Shown: positions 12,901-27,900 of the stretch, piece after piece
How positions within the stretch are numbered: the stretch's first letter is position 1
Layout: every line of letters starts with the position of its first letter
Assembly (NCBI RefSeq): GCF_037975245.1
Contig: NC_092574.1
Location: forward strand, 16,719,213 to 16,783,212
DNA length: 64,000 nucleotides
Direction of reading: 5' to 3'
Origin: Apostichopus japonicus
Taxonomy: Eukaryota > Echinodermata > Holothuroidea > Aspidochirotida > Stichopodidae
Program-made: the position numbers and the translations under genes
Notes under the pieces: generated by a model
What the model was told of the DNA's origin: nothing
The model's database searches: none
What the model saw: only the letters and a program-made list of their open reading frames with translations

Positions 12901-15900
12901 AAGGAGATATCCTACTAGCTAGTGGTTCAAACATCAGTTGAGCCAAAACTTTCTCGAATCTTTCAAAAACAATTAAAATTGACTTTTTAGAATCCATTTT
13001 GAGAAATATGAAGTAAAAAAGAAAAGAAATCAGAATTGCAAGGTCGTTTATATCGTTTGCTTTGTAAACTTAATGTTTGTGTGAAATGGGATGGTAATTT
13101 ACATTAATGTAAATAACAGTGTCTTTGTTCTGAATCTTAGAGCTGTAAAAAGGCAGCATTTTTGACAACTAGCTGAGCCAGTTAGGGTGTTAACATTCTA
13201 CAAAATTTCACAAATTGTATAATTTTCTTCCTGGGGTTATTATCTAGGGAATGCTTAAACACACCCACCCGATGTTTGTTATTCAGCAGAACTTGCACCC
13301 TCAGGTTCTGTTCTCTTTAGTAGACCTGCATCTAAATCTGACTTGGTGGATGTATATTGCCCTAAACCTGTGTAGAACCCAGGTGTATGTATAACAATCA
13401 TTTTATCCCAATTATGGCTTAATTAGGTTCCACTACTTGAGGGCACATGTAGGCATGCCTTTGAATTACAAGCATTTTCTTCAGCTGTAACTATGTCTTT
13501 GAGCAAGCTCAGTGGCAGCAAGTGGGAGGTATCCCATAGAGTCCAATAATTGTTGAAAATCATTATTTTCTGTGTATATTTCAAAGTCATGTACGATGTC
13601 AATTGAAAATATGTGAAATGACTGACTGAGGGGTGTAAATATATTTACCACTATGGTACAACTGTGTGTGGGTGGAAGGAAAATCGGGGTCTCATGAAGT
13701 GTTTTCTTAAGGTGGTAGTTTAGGACACAGTCAAAACAACTTCCTCCAGTTACAGATTTTAATGGGAGATGAATGGCTCCCCAAGCCTGTATGTCATATT
13801 TCACATTAAAAGAGTAAATTTAGAGGAAAAGTAAGAGAACAATAACTCTGTTGTCAACCTTCTATCCTCCTCTTCATGTCCCTCTCTCAATCCTCCCCCA
13901 TTCCTCCCCCCCACTTCCAATGTTCTCAGCAATTTGCATGTGAGTTTATAATATTACACACACAGACACCTATACACACACACACTTGTAAACACACATA
14001 AAAACCAGGTGATGCAATTTGAGGATTCAGACTCCAATCAAATTCATTAATGATCACTCGTTAACCTTCACATTTGGAGAAAAGACAGAAGAAGGGTATC
14101 TTACTTTGCATCAGTTGCAGTCTTATTTTTAGTGAGATACTTCATCAAATCGGTAAGTTTGGTATTTGGACTCAATGACTAAATGCGAGAAGCTGCCGTA
14201 TGCGCAGAACAGAAAATAGTTGAATGGCCTTTATGCCCCATGGGTTAAACAGAATCAATTTTGAGACCTGTCTATTATAAACTTTGAACGCTTTTGTATT
14301 ATTACATCGATGATAGATCGGATAGATCAGTATGAGAGACGAGAATATATTTTGTTGAAAATTCAAGTCGAGAATTTATCAGATTCTTGTGAAGAAGAAA
14401 GCTTAAATTAAATCATAAAGTAAAATGTTAAGAAGTGAAAAAAAAACAGATAAGGAGCTAACAGATAAGCAGCATAAGAAGGCACAAACATAAGCCGTTC
14501 TTTGGGGATGCTTTGTAACGGTAAAAGGGTCTTACTCTACTGTTAGGCTTCCCCAGTCTGGTTAGACGGGGTACGTAACCTATATATTAACTATCTCTCT
14601 CACTCCATGATTCTACATCTTTACTGCTTCATTACCGAGGGGATGTCGATAAATGGAGAAAAAATATCCAGTGTTCCTTCGAGGATAGATGTGTGCGTGT
14701 GAATCAAAATGAAGTGTCAATGAACTGCTCAAGAGTGGGATAGAATGATGCTCTCAATAGCAATGTCGCTTTTATCCAGGAATTTAAGAGGCAGCATACA
14801 GCCTCATCCTTGATCGGGCTTCTCATCTTTCTTATCGATGAGAGGTTGCCGAGATGACATAGACTCTGGTGACTGTTAAAGAGCTTGTATCTTACTGACT
14901 GTGTTTTCTCCCAGTTTGGATATGAGTAGACTAAAACAGTTTTTTTCTGGACAAGAGTGGACGTTAGCTGGTGGCATTTTCGTAACCAAATTTTACATCA
15001 CATCAGTTTCGCTGAAGTTTACATTCTCGTATCAAAATATTAAACATTTCAGTCCACACCGAGATGCTGACATCATCAATTTTAGCCTTAAAAGGAGCAT
15101 TTCAGAGATCTAGTATATTTTCAACAGTGAATACCTTTAACATTGAACAGCTATATATAGAATTATTACCAGCTCTGAGATTTGTCCATTTCTCGGACTA
15201 CACATTTACCAGCTCTCAATTGTCCATTTTCGTGGACTTTGATAAAACAACAGCTATATATAGAATTATTATCAGCCCTTAGATTTGTCCATTTTCTTGG
15301 ACTACACATTTACCAGCTCTCAATTGTCCATTTTCGCGGACTATGATAAAACACTGCCTAAAGACATCCTTTAAAGTCAATAACAACTCAAAGCCGATAG
15401 TGTTGTCCGAAGTAGGCTTGAGAGGCTTAGTACATCCGCTTTACAATTTTGATGGGTGTAAATGTTAATGTTGATAGTTGCTTAAAATTGATAAGTTTGA
15501 ACAGACCATTTCAACATTTTAAGGTAGTAATTTTCACAATTAGACACTCTTGTAAAAAAAATGTTAGAAAATGCTTGAAATTAAGCACATTCCTTTGCAT
15601 TCTGGAGGTTTGTAAAAGTGATATTATTTGCATCCCAAACCAACAAAGGAATTTATAGATATACTTTCTACTTCTCATTCCTGAAAAAAATAGGGAGTGA
15701 AAATTTTGTGATGTTTACAGTCTTAAAGTTCAACTCAATTCCCAATTGCATGGCAGTGAGCTGAAATTGATGGTTGAACCAGTTTTTTATTCCCATTCCC
15801 AAATTTAATTTCACCAAATGGATGTTATTAGGATTATAATCTGCTTACATTTCTACCAAATGGAGGATTTTTTCATTTCCGTAGGGAATCCTCAATCCTC

Positions 15901-18900
15901 CTTGGCTCTTTGCCCCTGCTCAGGAGTAAATTGTTACTGTGACATGTTGCAGAAGTAGAAAGGAAGAGGCTAAGAGTGATCTTAAAGTAATCTTGGAAGT
16001 TTTTAAAGTTTTGTCTAATCTAGCTGCTGTCGTTATTCAGTTTTGTAAATCTCGCTATTTCAGATATTTAGAGGAAAGAAAGTGTTACTGGGCTCTACTG
16101 TGGGTAAAAAATTATTCTTTGTACTTTTTAAGTAACCTGGTAGGAATGGGCAGTGGAGGCCCATGGTACTAGTAACCTAAAACTGGGTAAATATGCAGGA
16201 AACAATTTTAAGTTCAATTTTTCTTATAGTTGTTTTTAAGGCTCTGCATGCATATTGTCTCAACACACACACAATAGTATGCATCTTTGTACTTGTATAG
16301 CAATTTACCTCCATCTTGGATAGCATTCTGCTATAGGACACCGATTGATTGTTCCCTGTTATGTTCATGTTAATGAGTTAGGTGTTCTACAATGAAATAA
16401 TTGGGAGATTTACCAGTAAAGCAGTGTAGGATTTATTCTTAAAATTTCCCTCTATCATAAAACAGACCACAGAAAAGTAAGAAATACTAGAACAGCTTTT
16501 CGGGTCAGGATACATATCTTCTTTATAGATTCTGACCCTGAACACAAAATCATAACTGCTTTATGAAATGTTTCCCGAAAGGTAACAAGGACGGTATCAT
16601 CGAAGAACTCGGTATGCACAGACTCCGAATGTGTGATCTGATCAATTCACTTTGGCTTTGAATACAATGTCTCTGTATGTTGCCCTTTTAGACAAATCTA
16701 ACCGTATATGGCAATTACCCACTTTGTGATCTGCATTATAGTCATTGGCGACTTATCAATCCACAGCGCCTCCCCCCCCCCCCCTCACAATTTTGCAAGG
16801 TCGGTGAGAGTTACTCCATAGTTTTCCCTTTCAGGGAAACCAAATATGTGATGACATATGATGGAGTTAAGTCCTAACCAAGCTGTAGCTTCCAATGCTT
16901 GCTCTATAAATACTGATCTGTAAATGTTGATTTATGAGAAGAGAAGACCGTTGTGATCTTTTGTACATCACAGTAAATCAAGCTTGTTAGATCCAGGTAA
17001 CTGTTGTACCTTTGTCATGGGTGTCTTTGAAGGCGGTTTCTAACCTCTGTGTGGGATAAATTCAGAGAACCAATAAGTCTCGTCTTTCCACACACCATAA
17101 CAATTGTAGACAGGACTTTGAAACTGTTCCAAGAACCAGGTGCTTTATTTGCCTCTGGCGCTCCAATATAAACATTAATGTGCTTTTGTTGTATGACAGG
17201 GGGCTACCAGGTGGGTTGCTGGCGGGTATTATAGTTAAAGGACTCTTCTTCCCCTCTTGATGATGCATACAGCCTGCTATTCACATCACCAAGAACAGAT
17301 TGGGATTCAAAGTTTGTAGAGCAATTTTCAGATCTATGACCTCTCTAACTGCTCTCTAGTTTTTACATTTTTTGTACCCATCCCCCGTTCTTGCAATTGT
17401 GTATGGGGGGGGGGGATGGGAGGTATTTCCTTTCAAAAAAACTCTCTGGCCTTACACAAATGCCCCCAACTTCATTCCACCGTTGAAAGAAGATCCCGCT
17501 ACAAAACATTTGCAAAACAATAAAAATGCTTAAACCGATAGGCAACAACACAGTTTGTGTGATTTGTAGTGAGTAAGGTGTCTTGGTTCCTTTTCCTTAC
17601 CCCAGTTTCCCCCCCCCCCCCCGACCCACATCTTCAGATTGATATTGCTGATTGTAGCCTCATCTCAGATTGCTCTTGCTGACACCAGCTCTTCTTTCAG
17701 CTTGTTTGGCAATGTGAGGTACTTTGATCTTTAATATCTTTGGCAATGGGTCTGTCACTTCAGATGAAATGTTCAAAATGGTTTGGTTGTCTGGAGGCAC
17801 CATTAGTTCTCTTTAAGTAAAGCTGTAAAAACATCTTGCCAGTCTGTGGAGGATGGTTTGGAAAGTAAGTAGGTGTTGTATCCAACTCTCACAGCATGTG
17901 GAACCCTGTGGAAACAGGAAATAGAAACTTGAAACATTCCTAGTTGGTTTGGTAGGTAGGGGGGGGGGGGGGGGGCTTAACGAGAGAAAGAGATAGCGAT
18001 ACAGAGACAGGATTTACCAAGAGGACACAGAGTAACAAACACAATCAGATCTTCTTCATAAGAGCTATATATATTGCATTTGCTTTTTACCGTCATATGT
18101 ATTGTTCTCAAATATGCTAGGAAGTCCAATAATGGTCACCCATAATCAGATTATAATATTGATTTGAAACCACTGTCAAGGCAGTCTATTTATCAGAGAA
18201 ATTTATGCAAAGTGTAAGTACTAATTGTGTTGCCTGAATATTCATCTGGTGAAATTTCAAGAAGTAGGCCTATACTTAGGTAGCACTGATCAGTGACATA
18301 CCATACACACGGATGTATGCTGCTGTACAGAGTCCCCACATATGCTTCATGAAAGTCTCTAATAGGACAGAGCTTACCTACATTGGCATTATGAATATTG
18401 GACCTAAAGGTTGCTGTCTCCCCTGAAACCTCACTTTGTGTAAGTCTGCTGTAAATAGTAAATTGTGTTTGATCACTGGAGGGTTGATAGGACCTTCCCA
18501 GGGGTAAGGAGATCTTTCTTTTGAAGATAGGATTCAGTATAAACAAGGAATAAGTAAACTAGCACAGTCAATGCTGATCAATAATAGACAATCTTCGATA
18601 AGATCTTGGTTAAACTTAGATACAGGAAACGAAGTATAATAAACTAGGTGATTGCTTCGCAGTTATGAGTTGTTGTTCAGTTATTGCATACAAAGGGCAT
18701 TCTAGTGGTAGAGGTTGTTATTGGATAAAATTGAATAAATTTACCCACACTTTCAAAGTGGATAGTTGATATAAACAATGATGTGGAGACAGTATATGGA
18801 GGCTGGAAGGGTACTTTTGGTTAATTGTTTGACCCCAAGGTCAGTAGCAGATCTGGTTTGTCTATATAGTTTTGTCCCCCAATTGTAGACGAGAGAGGTA

Positions 18901-21900
18901 AAGATGTCTAAAATGCTATAATCGTAATCTAAACATAGCAAATGGCATTGTATTTAGTAATATGGTTTTTATCCTCTCTTTCTTCATAATTTGAAAATAT
19001 TCAGAATATAAGAATGTTAAGAATTTACGTAAAATCCATTTTTACAGTGATGTGGTATAGTAAACTTTCTATCATTGCAATCTGTCCTGGTTAGCAGCAA
19101 AATATGATTTAGGTTCGATGGAGACATACCCATACAGCCAGGTGTATGAATGGGGACTTAAAGAGGTAACTTGTAAATATGGTTGTGTACGCTGGTTTGT
19201 GGCTTCACCCTGTGGGAAGTTCCCCAGGGGACACATAGATGTGGTGCATTGTAGCGGCCCAGCAGGGATTGTTTGAATTGTGCACAATTTGGTGTGTGGT
19301 TGTAACAAGTTACCAGTGACCAGGGCTTTAGTTGTAGTAAAGTAGTGTGAGTGGGCCTTGGCCTCAGAACAAGACTGTAAACCTTGCAACTTTAACTTTA
19401 TAAAAAACTGCTTTAGACTCTCTTAGTGTGCACAGATCATGCCATCATAGTTTTGGCCTCTCTCAAAAATTCTGTATGACCTTTAACAAAATCTTGGATT
19501 GCATGCAAGGAGGTTGAAAAGCAACTGAAAGGTGGTTTAGGTATAAAGTTGCACTTAGTTTAACAAAACCTCTGAACTTTGCTGTTGGAAATCACTGCTT
19601 GGGGTCTGAGATGGCCTCAACTTTTCCCCAGAACAGCCATGCAGTTGACCCAATCAATAAATTGTAAATGGGGTCCCCCCAACAATTGTCAATGACAAGT
19701 CAAAATAAATACCAAATATTGGAATTTGGTAATGTCAGATTGTGTAACAGTGAACCTGAAATTTTACCATCCCTAGGGTGTTTGATATTTGTACACCCTG
19801 GGAATCTCTTGTACTTTTGCAATTTATGAGCAGTTAAGAGAACTTCCTCTGGACCATAGAGGAGGCCCTTTTGTGTGTGTCCAGGAAGGGCAGGTGTGGA
19901 ACCTCAGATGGCCCCACAGATGACCTGCTAATAGGGTGGTTCAAGATTTTTACTTCAAACATTCCATTTTCAAGAGAGAAATCCACCCTGCAATATTGCA
20001 GTATGGAGAATCAGACATGACACTGATCTTTTACTCAAACATATAAGCTGAAAATAAATACAAAATAACAACTGTTCTGTCACTGAAAACTTCCCAGTTT
20101 TCACATGAATGTTTTGCTTGGTGATAGAAGGACACATGGCTTTAACAATAGAGCTAGCATTCCCCAGATTCCAAAAAGGCAGAGAAGTACAGCCATGTTT
20201 TCAAAGCAGTAAATATTAATGTCGAAAATGTTCCTATCCATTCCGGATTATGTGGTAAATTTCCAACAGCACCAATGCTCGAGCAAAAGTGTCAAGGGTC
20301 CGTAGATAGAAGAGATTCAGAGATTCAATAACCAGTTGTTATGGTATCGTCATGAAGGGATGATAATATTCTTGTGACTTTTTAAGGTTTTGTTTTTTCC
20401 CCCAAAACATTCAGAATTTTTCAAGTATTAGATTGTTCTTGTAATGACTAATACCCTTTTATCTCAGGCTGCCCACACAGGGAGCAATCCTGTCTTAAAA
20501 TACATTGATTTGTGTGCAATCAGGTACATGTGAAGACAAAAATGATAGAGACCTCACTCACCCACCCATGTGGCACCTTCTCTGAGCAAATTAAAATCTT
20601 CATCTGTGAAGGCTGGCGTAACGTGATCGTTACATAATTGAAACTCGGCGGAATTTAATTGCGGACATAATGAATAAACAGGGAACTATTTGCAATGTGA
20701 TAGGTTTCACCTGGATCGATTCTTGGACAGGGTTAAAAATATGTAGCTGATATGACTCGGTCCTCTTTAATGTTACTTTCAACGGTGCAGTAATGTTTGT
20801 ACGGGGTTGTTCGTGTTAAATCACATTTTACACAAACATGTGCGAAGGATGAAAAAGTGGCAAAATATGATTGGACACTATATAGAACGATATATTTTTT
20901 TTCTTTCTTTTGTTTTTGGGGTTGGGGGGGGGGGGCAAAATGTTTAAATGTTGTGTGAGTCTTTTTTCTCCAAGTACTGTACAACCTGTGCATTTTTCCA
21001 CAATAATTAATGATTTTACATTATGACTGAATATTTACACACACTCACCCACCTTCATTTCTCCTTCTACTACTGTTTTCTCTCGCTTGTTTCTCCAAGA
21101 TCGGTAAAGCCAAGAACTAAGCAACTCCACAGGGCTTTTGCAACTTAATTGAATTGTAAATCTAGTCTTCTTTGAGTGCTAAAATGTGAGTTTTTTTCTT
21201 TAACCTCCCCTGGGTGTCGACAATGTGCTCAGCTAAAGTAATGCACGGGAGTTTTTCTACTCCCCCGACTTGATGCCGGTAGATTAATTTTCAAGAGACT
21301 ATTGGAAGTTTGTCGACGACGACGAGGTTAAGAACTGCGTCGGGTAGACAGCTTCCTCGGGGCATTAATATACTATCGCTCCTCGTGCCGTAGTTAATGT
21401 GTTAATCAGTGTTGGTTACATGGGTGCCTGATGTAAGGGGAGCATAGTAGTAATTCCCCTTACTATGTAAATCACCACTGTGAAATCTAATGACAAAGAT
21501 TTTTGGTGTGATGTTGAGGTAATTTTAACTCCAATTCTGAATATCCCTCCTTCATCCATACTCAGATTTCTTTAACTCCAAAAAAGAAAAAATTGAAGAA
21601 GAAATAGCCACATTTCTGTCTTTGGAAGGATTGTAATGGCTGAAGATAACAACATTGATCAATAATACAGTTTGTTGACAAAATTGTCACATGGAAAATG
21701 CTTACAGTCAAATGAACTATAAAAATAAGGAGATCAAAATATTCATCCTCCCAATTGCCCAAACGACATGAAATGATGTGACATCCGTTATTCTAAAAAA
21801 AATGTCATTTAAAGAGTTTGTTTTTAGAAGCTTGAAGGTTTAATAGTTAGTCTTGCAGTTTATGAACTGTTCTGGCAGACCATCTTCTCTTTGAAGACAA

Positions 21901-24900
21901 GTGAAATGTCATCTAACTATGCCATCAAACACTACTATATATTGCATAGCAAGTAATCCTTTATAAATATTTGCTCTATGGTTTCTGGGCTTGCATTTTG
22001 TCTTGGATCATAATGTCATAAAAAATGTGCATTCTTCCTCAACAACTAGCGGCTGATCGTGATCACCAAGAGCGGTTGATAATGACGTCGAAAAAAAGGT
22101 TTTGTTTTTGTTGTATTTTCATTTCATCATCTGTCCTCTGCAGCAAAAAGAAAGATAAGCTGCTAGAGGAATGATTACCAGCAGACCATTTCCAGCTTTA
22201 TCGTAGCAAGCTTTTTACGAGCTGTATCGTTAGAACAGCTGTTATCTCTTTTTGCAGGTGTTAATTACTTTATTGTTTTACCTTTAGATTTCATTTGGAT
22301 ATAAGCTATGGAGAATAATAAGTCGGCAGTTTTTCATTTTTCAGCGGTCGTAGACCGGCATCTACACAGAACAATCTCTGTAATCATCCATATATATCTC
22401 CATATCTCCATATTCATCAAAATATTTTAAAAGGACACTTGTTTTCTTCTTCTGTTTTGTAAAGTGTTATATACCGAGAAGATGTGTATACAGTATACCG
22501 TGTATAATAGGCAGTAGAGCCAGCCAAAAACAGTTGTGAGTAGGAAAGATTTGAAATTTAAAAAAAGTAGAAATCAAAACAAAATAACTGATAGGGAATT
22601 AGGGATGTTAGGGATCTTAAAGGAAAAAGTACTCATTTCAGTAACAAAAATGTTTATTCACATTCATGTGAAGTTTCTTTGACTTGTATGTCAATAGTAA
22701 TATACAGTCGTTTATGGAAAGAAACAAATCTGTACTGAAGTGTGTGATTGGCTAAATGTTTTTTGAGATCAGGAAGTTTTGATTTTTGCAGTGGCCTGAA
22801 AACTATTTGTTTATGATCATCAAACGTATACAGATTGCAAAAACAATTAGAGCGTGATTACGTAGATGATTCGTTGATAAAAAATATATAAAAATAAATA
22901 AAAGGGTTTATGATTTAGTATGGGTCTAGATAACATGGTATGATTAGATAAGCTTCTATGGGTGATAATATGATAAGTGTGTGATATGTTTAATGTGATA
23001 AGAATAGGATGTAAACTTGTCACAACTTACTTGTTAATGACCATTCTTTATTTAAAATTATTAATTTGTATTATTCCTGTTGTCATAGTTATGCCATGGA
23101 AACAGTCAAAATAGATTTCAAAGCATGCTGATAAGGAGTGAGGTTTGGTAACAGTTCAAAATATGGAATGTCTTCAGCAGTGTTAAAAAATAAAGTAATG
23201 GATAGATAATGTAATAGCATGGCAGATATGACCAGTTTGTTATAAAAGATTTGCTCAATAAACATGTTACTCGGCAACATAATCAGTAGGAGGTATTAAG
23301 GGGTTGGAGCTAGTGCAGGAGAGGTTGGAAGAGATACAAGTCTCCGCTGAGGGTGGCAGTATTGTTTGAACCTCTGAACCAAAAGAAACATACAATCTAA
23401 TGTATCATGCACCGAAATACTAGAAAATTAGAAACAAATTTGAAGAAGCTAATAAATTTCGACCTGAACTCAGTATAAACCAGAGTTGGCATTTTTCCAG
23501 GAATGCATGCCACCAGTGATGATGGGAATGTATGTTTTGCACTAATTTTGCTAAAGATAGTACAGGTTTGTTACACACAGTACTATTTAACTTTCACAGT
23601 TTGGAAGGTTTCTAAATTGGAAGGAATTGAACTTTTAAATTTACCATGTTCATCTTTTACATGTCTAAACTCTACTGCAGTATTCCTATTTCCCACCTAC
23701 CAGCCTAGCCTATTATCTGGTAACATTTTAGCACTCAGCACCAACCCCTCCCCCCCCCCCTCCCCATTAACCATCCTCCATAAATTCATTTAAGTTTAAC
23801 ATAATAAGGGACTGTCAATTTGAGAAGGTGAAATGGAACCTTTTTTGCAACGCATGTGCAGAAAAAAGCAATATTAACGATAATATAGCAAAATGAAGCA
23901 AATTCTGCGCACCTGGACACAATAGTAAGTAGGTCAGGATTCTGACACAAACTGGCAAAAAGTAACAAATACAGGGTGGGAGGAAGGGGAAAAAAACAGG
24001 AACATGATCGCATTTCTTCCAGTGTAGTTGCAACCTTCTGAAACAGGTTAATACTCAAGACTGGGAGTGTTTGATTTTACCTAAGCAGAGCATTGGCACA
24101 AACCTGTGAACTGTGAGCGGTGGTAAGATTTAAGTGCTCAGGGAGGAAATTGAAGATGAAACCTGAAGAATTAATCAATTTCTCTTTACAATCTTATTTC
24201 TCATAAAAATTTACCGGTGAAGGAATAAAATACTGTTGCAGAATATTGAATTTGCGAGTGCTTCGGTCAATAGATGGAGTGTTTGTTGTTGGATGTCGTT
24301 GCACTGTGTTTCTGTTTGAGGTAGTCGAGTTCATTGGCTTGAGGAATGAAGGGGTTATTATACCCTTTGTGAGCTACAGTTCATTCGGTGTAGGCAGTAC
24401 GGAGCTGTGTATATTTCTGAATGTTTGCTCACCTACCGGTCCTATACTATCTTACTCCATGTACTGAAATCTTGCATTTGATAGTAACCTTTAACTACCA
24501 CAGTTGCACAAGTGCTTGCGATAGCTACAGATCTGTGTTAACATTACATTAAACAAGCTGAGACATTTCAGGTGGGTACCCGGGTATCTTTAGGAGAGGA
24601 ACCTGTCATATTGTAAATGGAAGAGGGTGTGTACAGTAGGGGTCATAGGTCCCACATTAAGATTATAGATGGGGTACAGTACCTGTTAAAAGATTACCAA
24701 ATAAGGGATGCCAATATCAATATTGTCATGGAAAAAAGAAGTATGGATTTATGATACTAATAAATAACAAATCCAGGTTTTTTCTGTTTATTCAAGATCG
24801 TAAATGTTCACCTCTTTACACTTTCATTTTATCATTTATGTGGCATATTTCTATAATTGATGAAGTGTAAAAGCAGGATTTTGAATCCACACTGCTCTTT

Positions 24901-27900
24901 CTATTGCGAAAATGACTTGTACTAACTAACATAATTCAATTTTCAATCTGTACCCAGTGGAATCAAGTTAACCTGTTTCCCTTTCTTCCTGTTTCCATGA
25001 GTAATTGTAATCAACCTTACCTACTTTTAGTGGTATGTTCCCCTCCCCAACCTATTTACCCCCCATTCCTCTGGGAATCTGTAATATACAGTTGCAACTA
25101 TCTACAATTTGCTTCATAGCTTTACAATTATTGTTCAGGACTTCAAATTCAATCTTTCTCTCACATCAGAGAAGAAAAAAATCTAAAAGCTGATAGTAGT
25201 TATTTCCCTCCTCTCTGCCCAAGGTCAATCTTTTGTTTATTATCTATTAATCAACAGAGTCACCTACATTCCTGAGACTGGTTTAAAAATATTTTTATTA
25301 GACTATCCCCTCCTACAGCCTATGTGTCCTCACCCTTTTGACCTTTTAACACCACCCACCCACTTTTTTTGTGGATTTGCCCAAGTTCAACTTCACAGTC
25401 CTAGAGATTAGGAGCTCCCCAGCCAATCTAAATTGTTGGTTTGTAAAGTTTGTCTTAGGGGTCAGTGCTATTGATGTGAGGTTAGGAAGATTCTAAAAAG
25501 AATTACAATACATCAGGGATGGAGACAGCTTTTTAGGTGAAATTTCAGTTTTCTGTGACAGTTGTCATTGTTAGTTTCACATAAACCAGTAACAGTATAT
25601 ACCTTATGAAAGAAGATGTGTCTGTCTGTCTGTCTGTGACAATTTCATCAACTGGTTTCCCTAGAAAGTATTTTTAAGTATTTGCAAACCTTTTCTGTGG
25701 TTGAAGATTTTGATATTATTCACTAATTATTTTGATAAATTTCTTGATGCTTTGGAGATACTAAAATACCATACAATATATTGGTCATAAAATTAATTAA
25801 GGCAAGTTCTCTATTTCAAAACTTGGATAAAAAAATTAAAAAACCGTTGACTCTACTTTTATTGCATGTAACTGATAATAAAAAAGGCGAAAAGTGTCTG
25901 GGTTCCAATACATATATTTGTTAATCTTGCATCTATGATCATTCACTTAATGGACAATATGGGAAGGTGCCTTAGATTTATTTACTGCGTGCCTCACTTA
26001 CCTGTCTCCCCACAACCTTAGCACTCTCGTCAATATAGGGTGGGCGCAGTGTTGAAAGGTTACCAGTTCATTCTAGGCACAGTAGAACGATAGTGCTGAG
26101 GTTGTGAGGAGACAGCAAAGCTCGTCCCTTGTAAATATCCAACCCAGTAAGATTTGGAGTATCAACTGGAATCGCATTGTGAGAAATATAACTCGGCAAG
26201 TTTGGAGGTGGAAAAATTGTTCGTCAAATGCAAAACCGTTCCAATTTAACCTGAAACGCAAGAAAACACAACTTCTGAAAGTCAAGTGCACCCGGTAATT
26301 TCAGAGCCCCTCAAGAGTCGGTTAATAACGTCAAAGCAGTGTTGCTGTATACAGTGTACTGTTCATGGTATGTGTACATATGTGATTAGAATTAATTATT
26401 CCAGTGTGTGAATACTTCACTATTACAAAGCTGATTGAATTACCCACTTGATATAATCATGGAAAATATAAGAAAAAGAAAGAAGTCTCTGAAAATACAA
26501 TGAAAATATGGATTTTATTCACAGAGAGAAGTGTTCCTTTGGATTTACATACTGTATGCTAAATATCATAATACATTGAATCATCACGGACATTTTTCAT
26601 TTGTGATCAATCTTTTACTAGAGTTAATTAACATTTGCTTAGGGATATGAATTATAAGAGTTTGTAATCAAGCTTGGAACGAAATTCTAACAAGTACTAA
26701 CTGAGTGAGCTGAATAAGCAGCACCTTGGCGCTAGAATTCAATTAAAAAATCCGATTGTCTTTGGTTTCACAAAATATGTGAATTGCATATGTGGCTGCT
26801 TCAAGGCTGATTATATAAGTATCAAAATCATTTGAATCTTTTGAATCTAAAGATCTCTACCACCCCAACAATTGGTAGGAGATGTCTCCAGAATTGGCCC
26901 CACCACCACCCATAGTCCCCCCCCCTCCCTCTCTCTTGCTAGCTTGCTTTCTGTTATATATGATCTGAGCAGATTCATTTTCAAATTTGAATTTCTTGTA
27001 TAAAATCGACAAACTGTTGTTGGTAAAACGGATGGGAAATTCAGTGCATATTCAGCAACGTTTTAGTAACTACTTAAAAAGAGAAACGGAAAAAAAAAGA
27101 GGAATAAAAAATAAAAAACAGCTGTAGAACAATGCCTGGCCACTGTTGAGATAGAAAGGAAGTAAACAAAACAATTCAGGAGGGGAGGGGGGTGGGGCAG
27201 GAAACAAGGAGTAAAACAATAGCGATTGTATTCAATATTTGTCACAGGTAGAAAAATATCAGGAAACAGTTTTGGTTTTCAGTTTATTGGTCTCGCCAAC
27301 ATGCTTTCATTTTTGCCTCTTCCCGAATAATACACACATGCTGTAAATGCGGTCTTTCAGGGAAAAAGAATATCATGATGCTATTTGCTCGAAATAAACG
27401 TCCGGATTACATTTTTCTCCCACAGTTGTTCAATATTGTTTATTCTCCTTTGTATGGTAATGAGAACTTTGCACCAGTTGGCACTAATGATAGTATAGAT
27501 ATAAACAGCTGGGGATGGATTGTCAAACAGTGACTAATTTGGTTTTTAATCAATCATTCACCTTCTCATTTGTTTTAGTAGTGAATTACGTTATATCCTG
27601 TTTACAACAGTTCAAAAGGGTTCACCCTGGGTCCCCTAAAAGTTTTGAATGTTAGGATTGAAGAGAACATGTGATAAAAAGTGTTAATTATGAGTAAGAA
27701 TAGTGTCTGGGCCTCAAATGGAATCAAGAATTTTCTTGTCTTATTATTATATTGATGAAAAGTCTATTCTTAATTTGGGCAAATTGCATCTGGTTTTGAA
27801 TAATAGGTTGTTATTTCATTCAAGTTGGTGACTAATTAAAAGCTGCTTCATTAGCATTTTTTTAATTTGAACTGATCTCATTATTATAGACTCTGCAAGT

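Noticed and set aside
13481-13804. 107-codon minus-strand open frame in intron 1
   Set aside because: No domain, no flanking splice or promoter signals; length is within chance for 21 kb of intron.
19105-19125. GGTTCGATGGAGAC as a tRNA B-box
   Set aside because: No matching A-box, acceptor stem or cloverleaf could be built around it.
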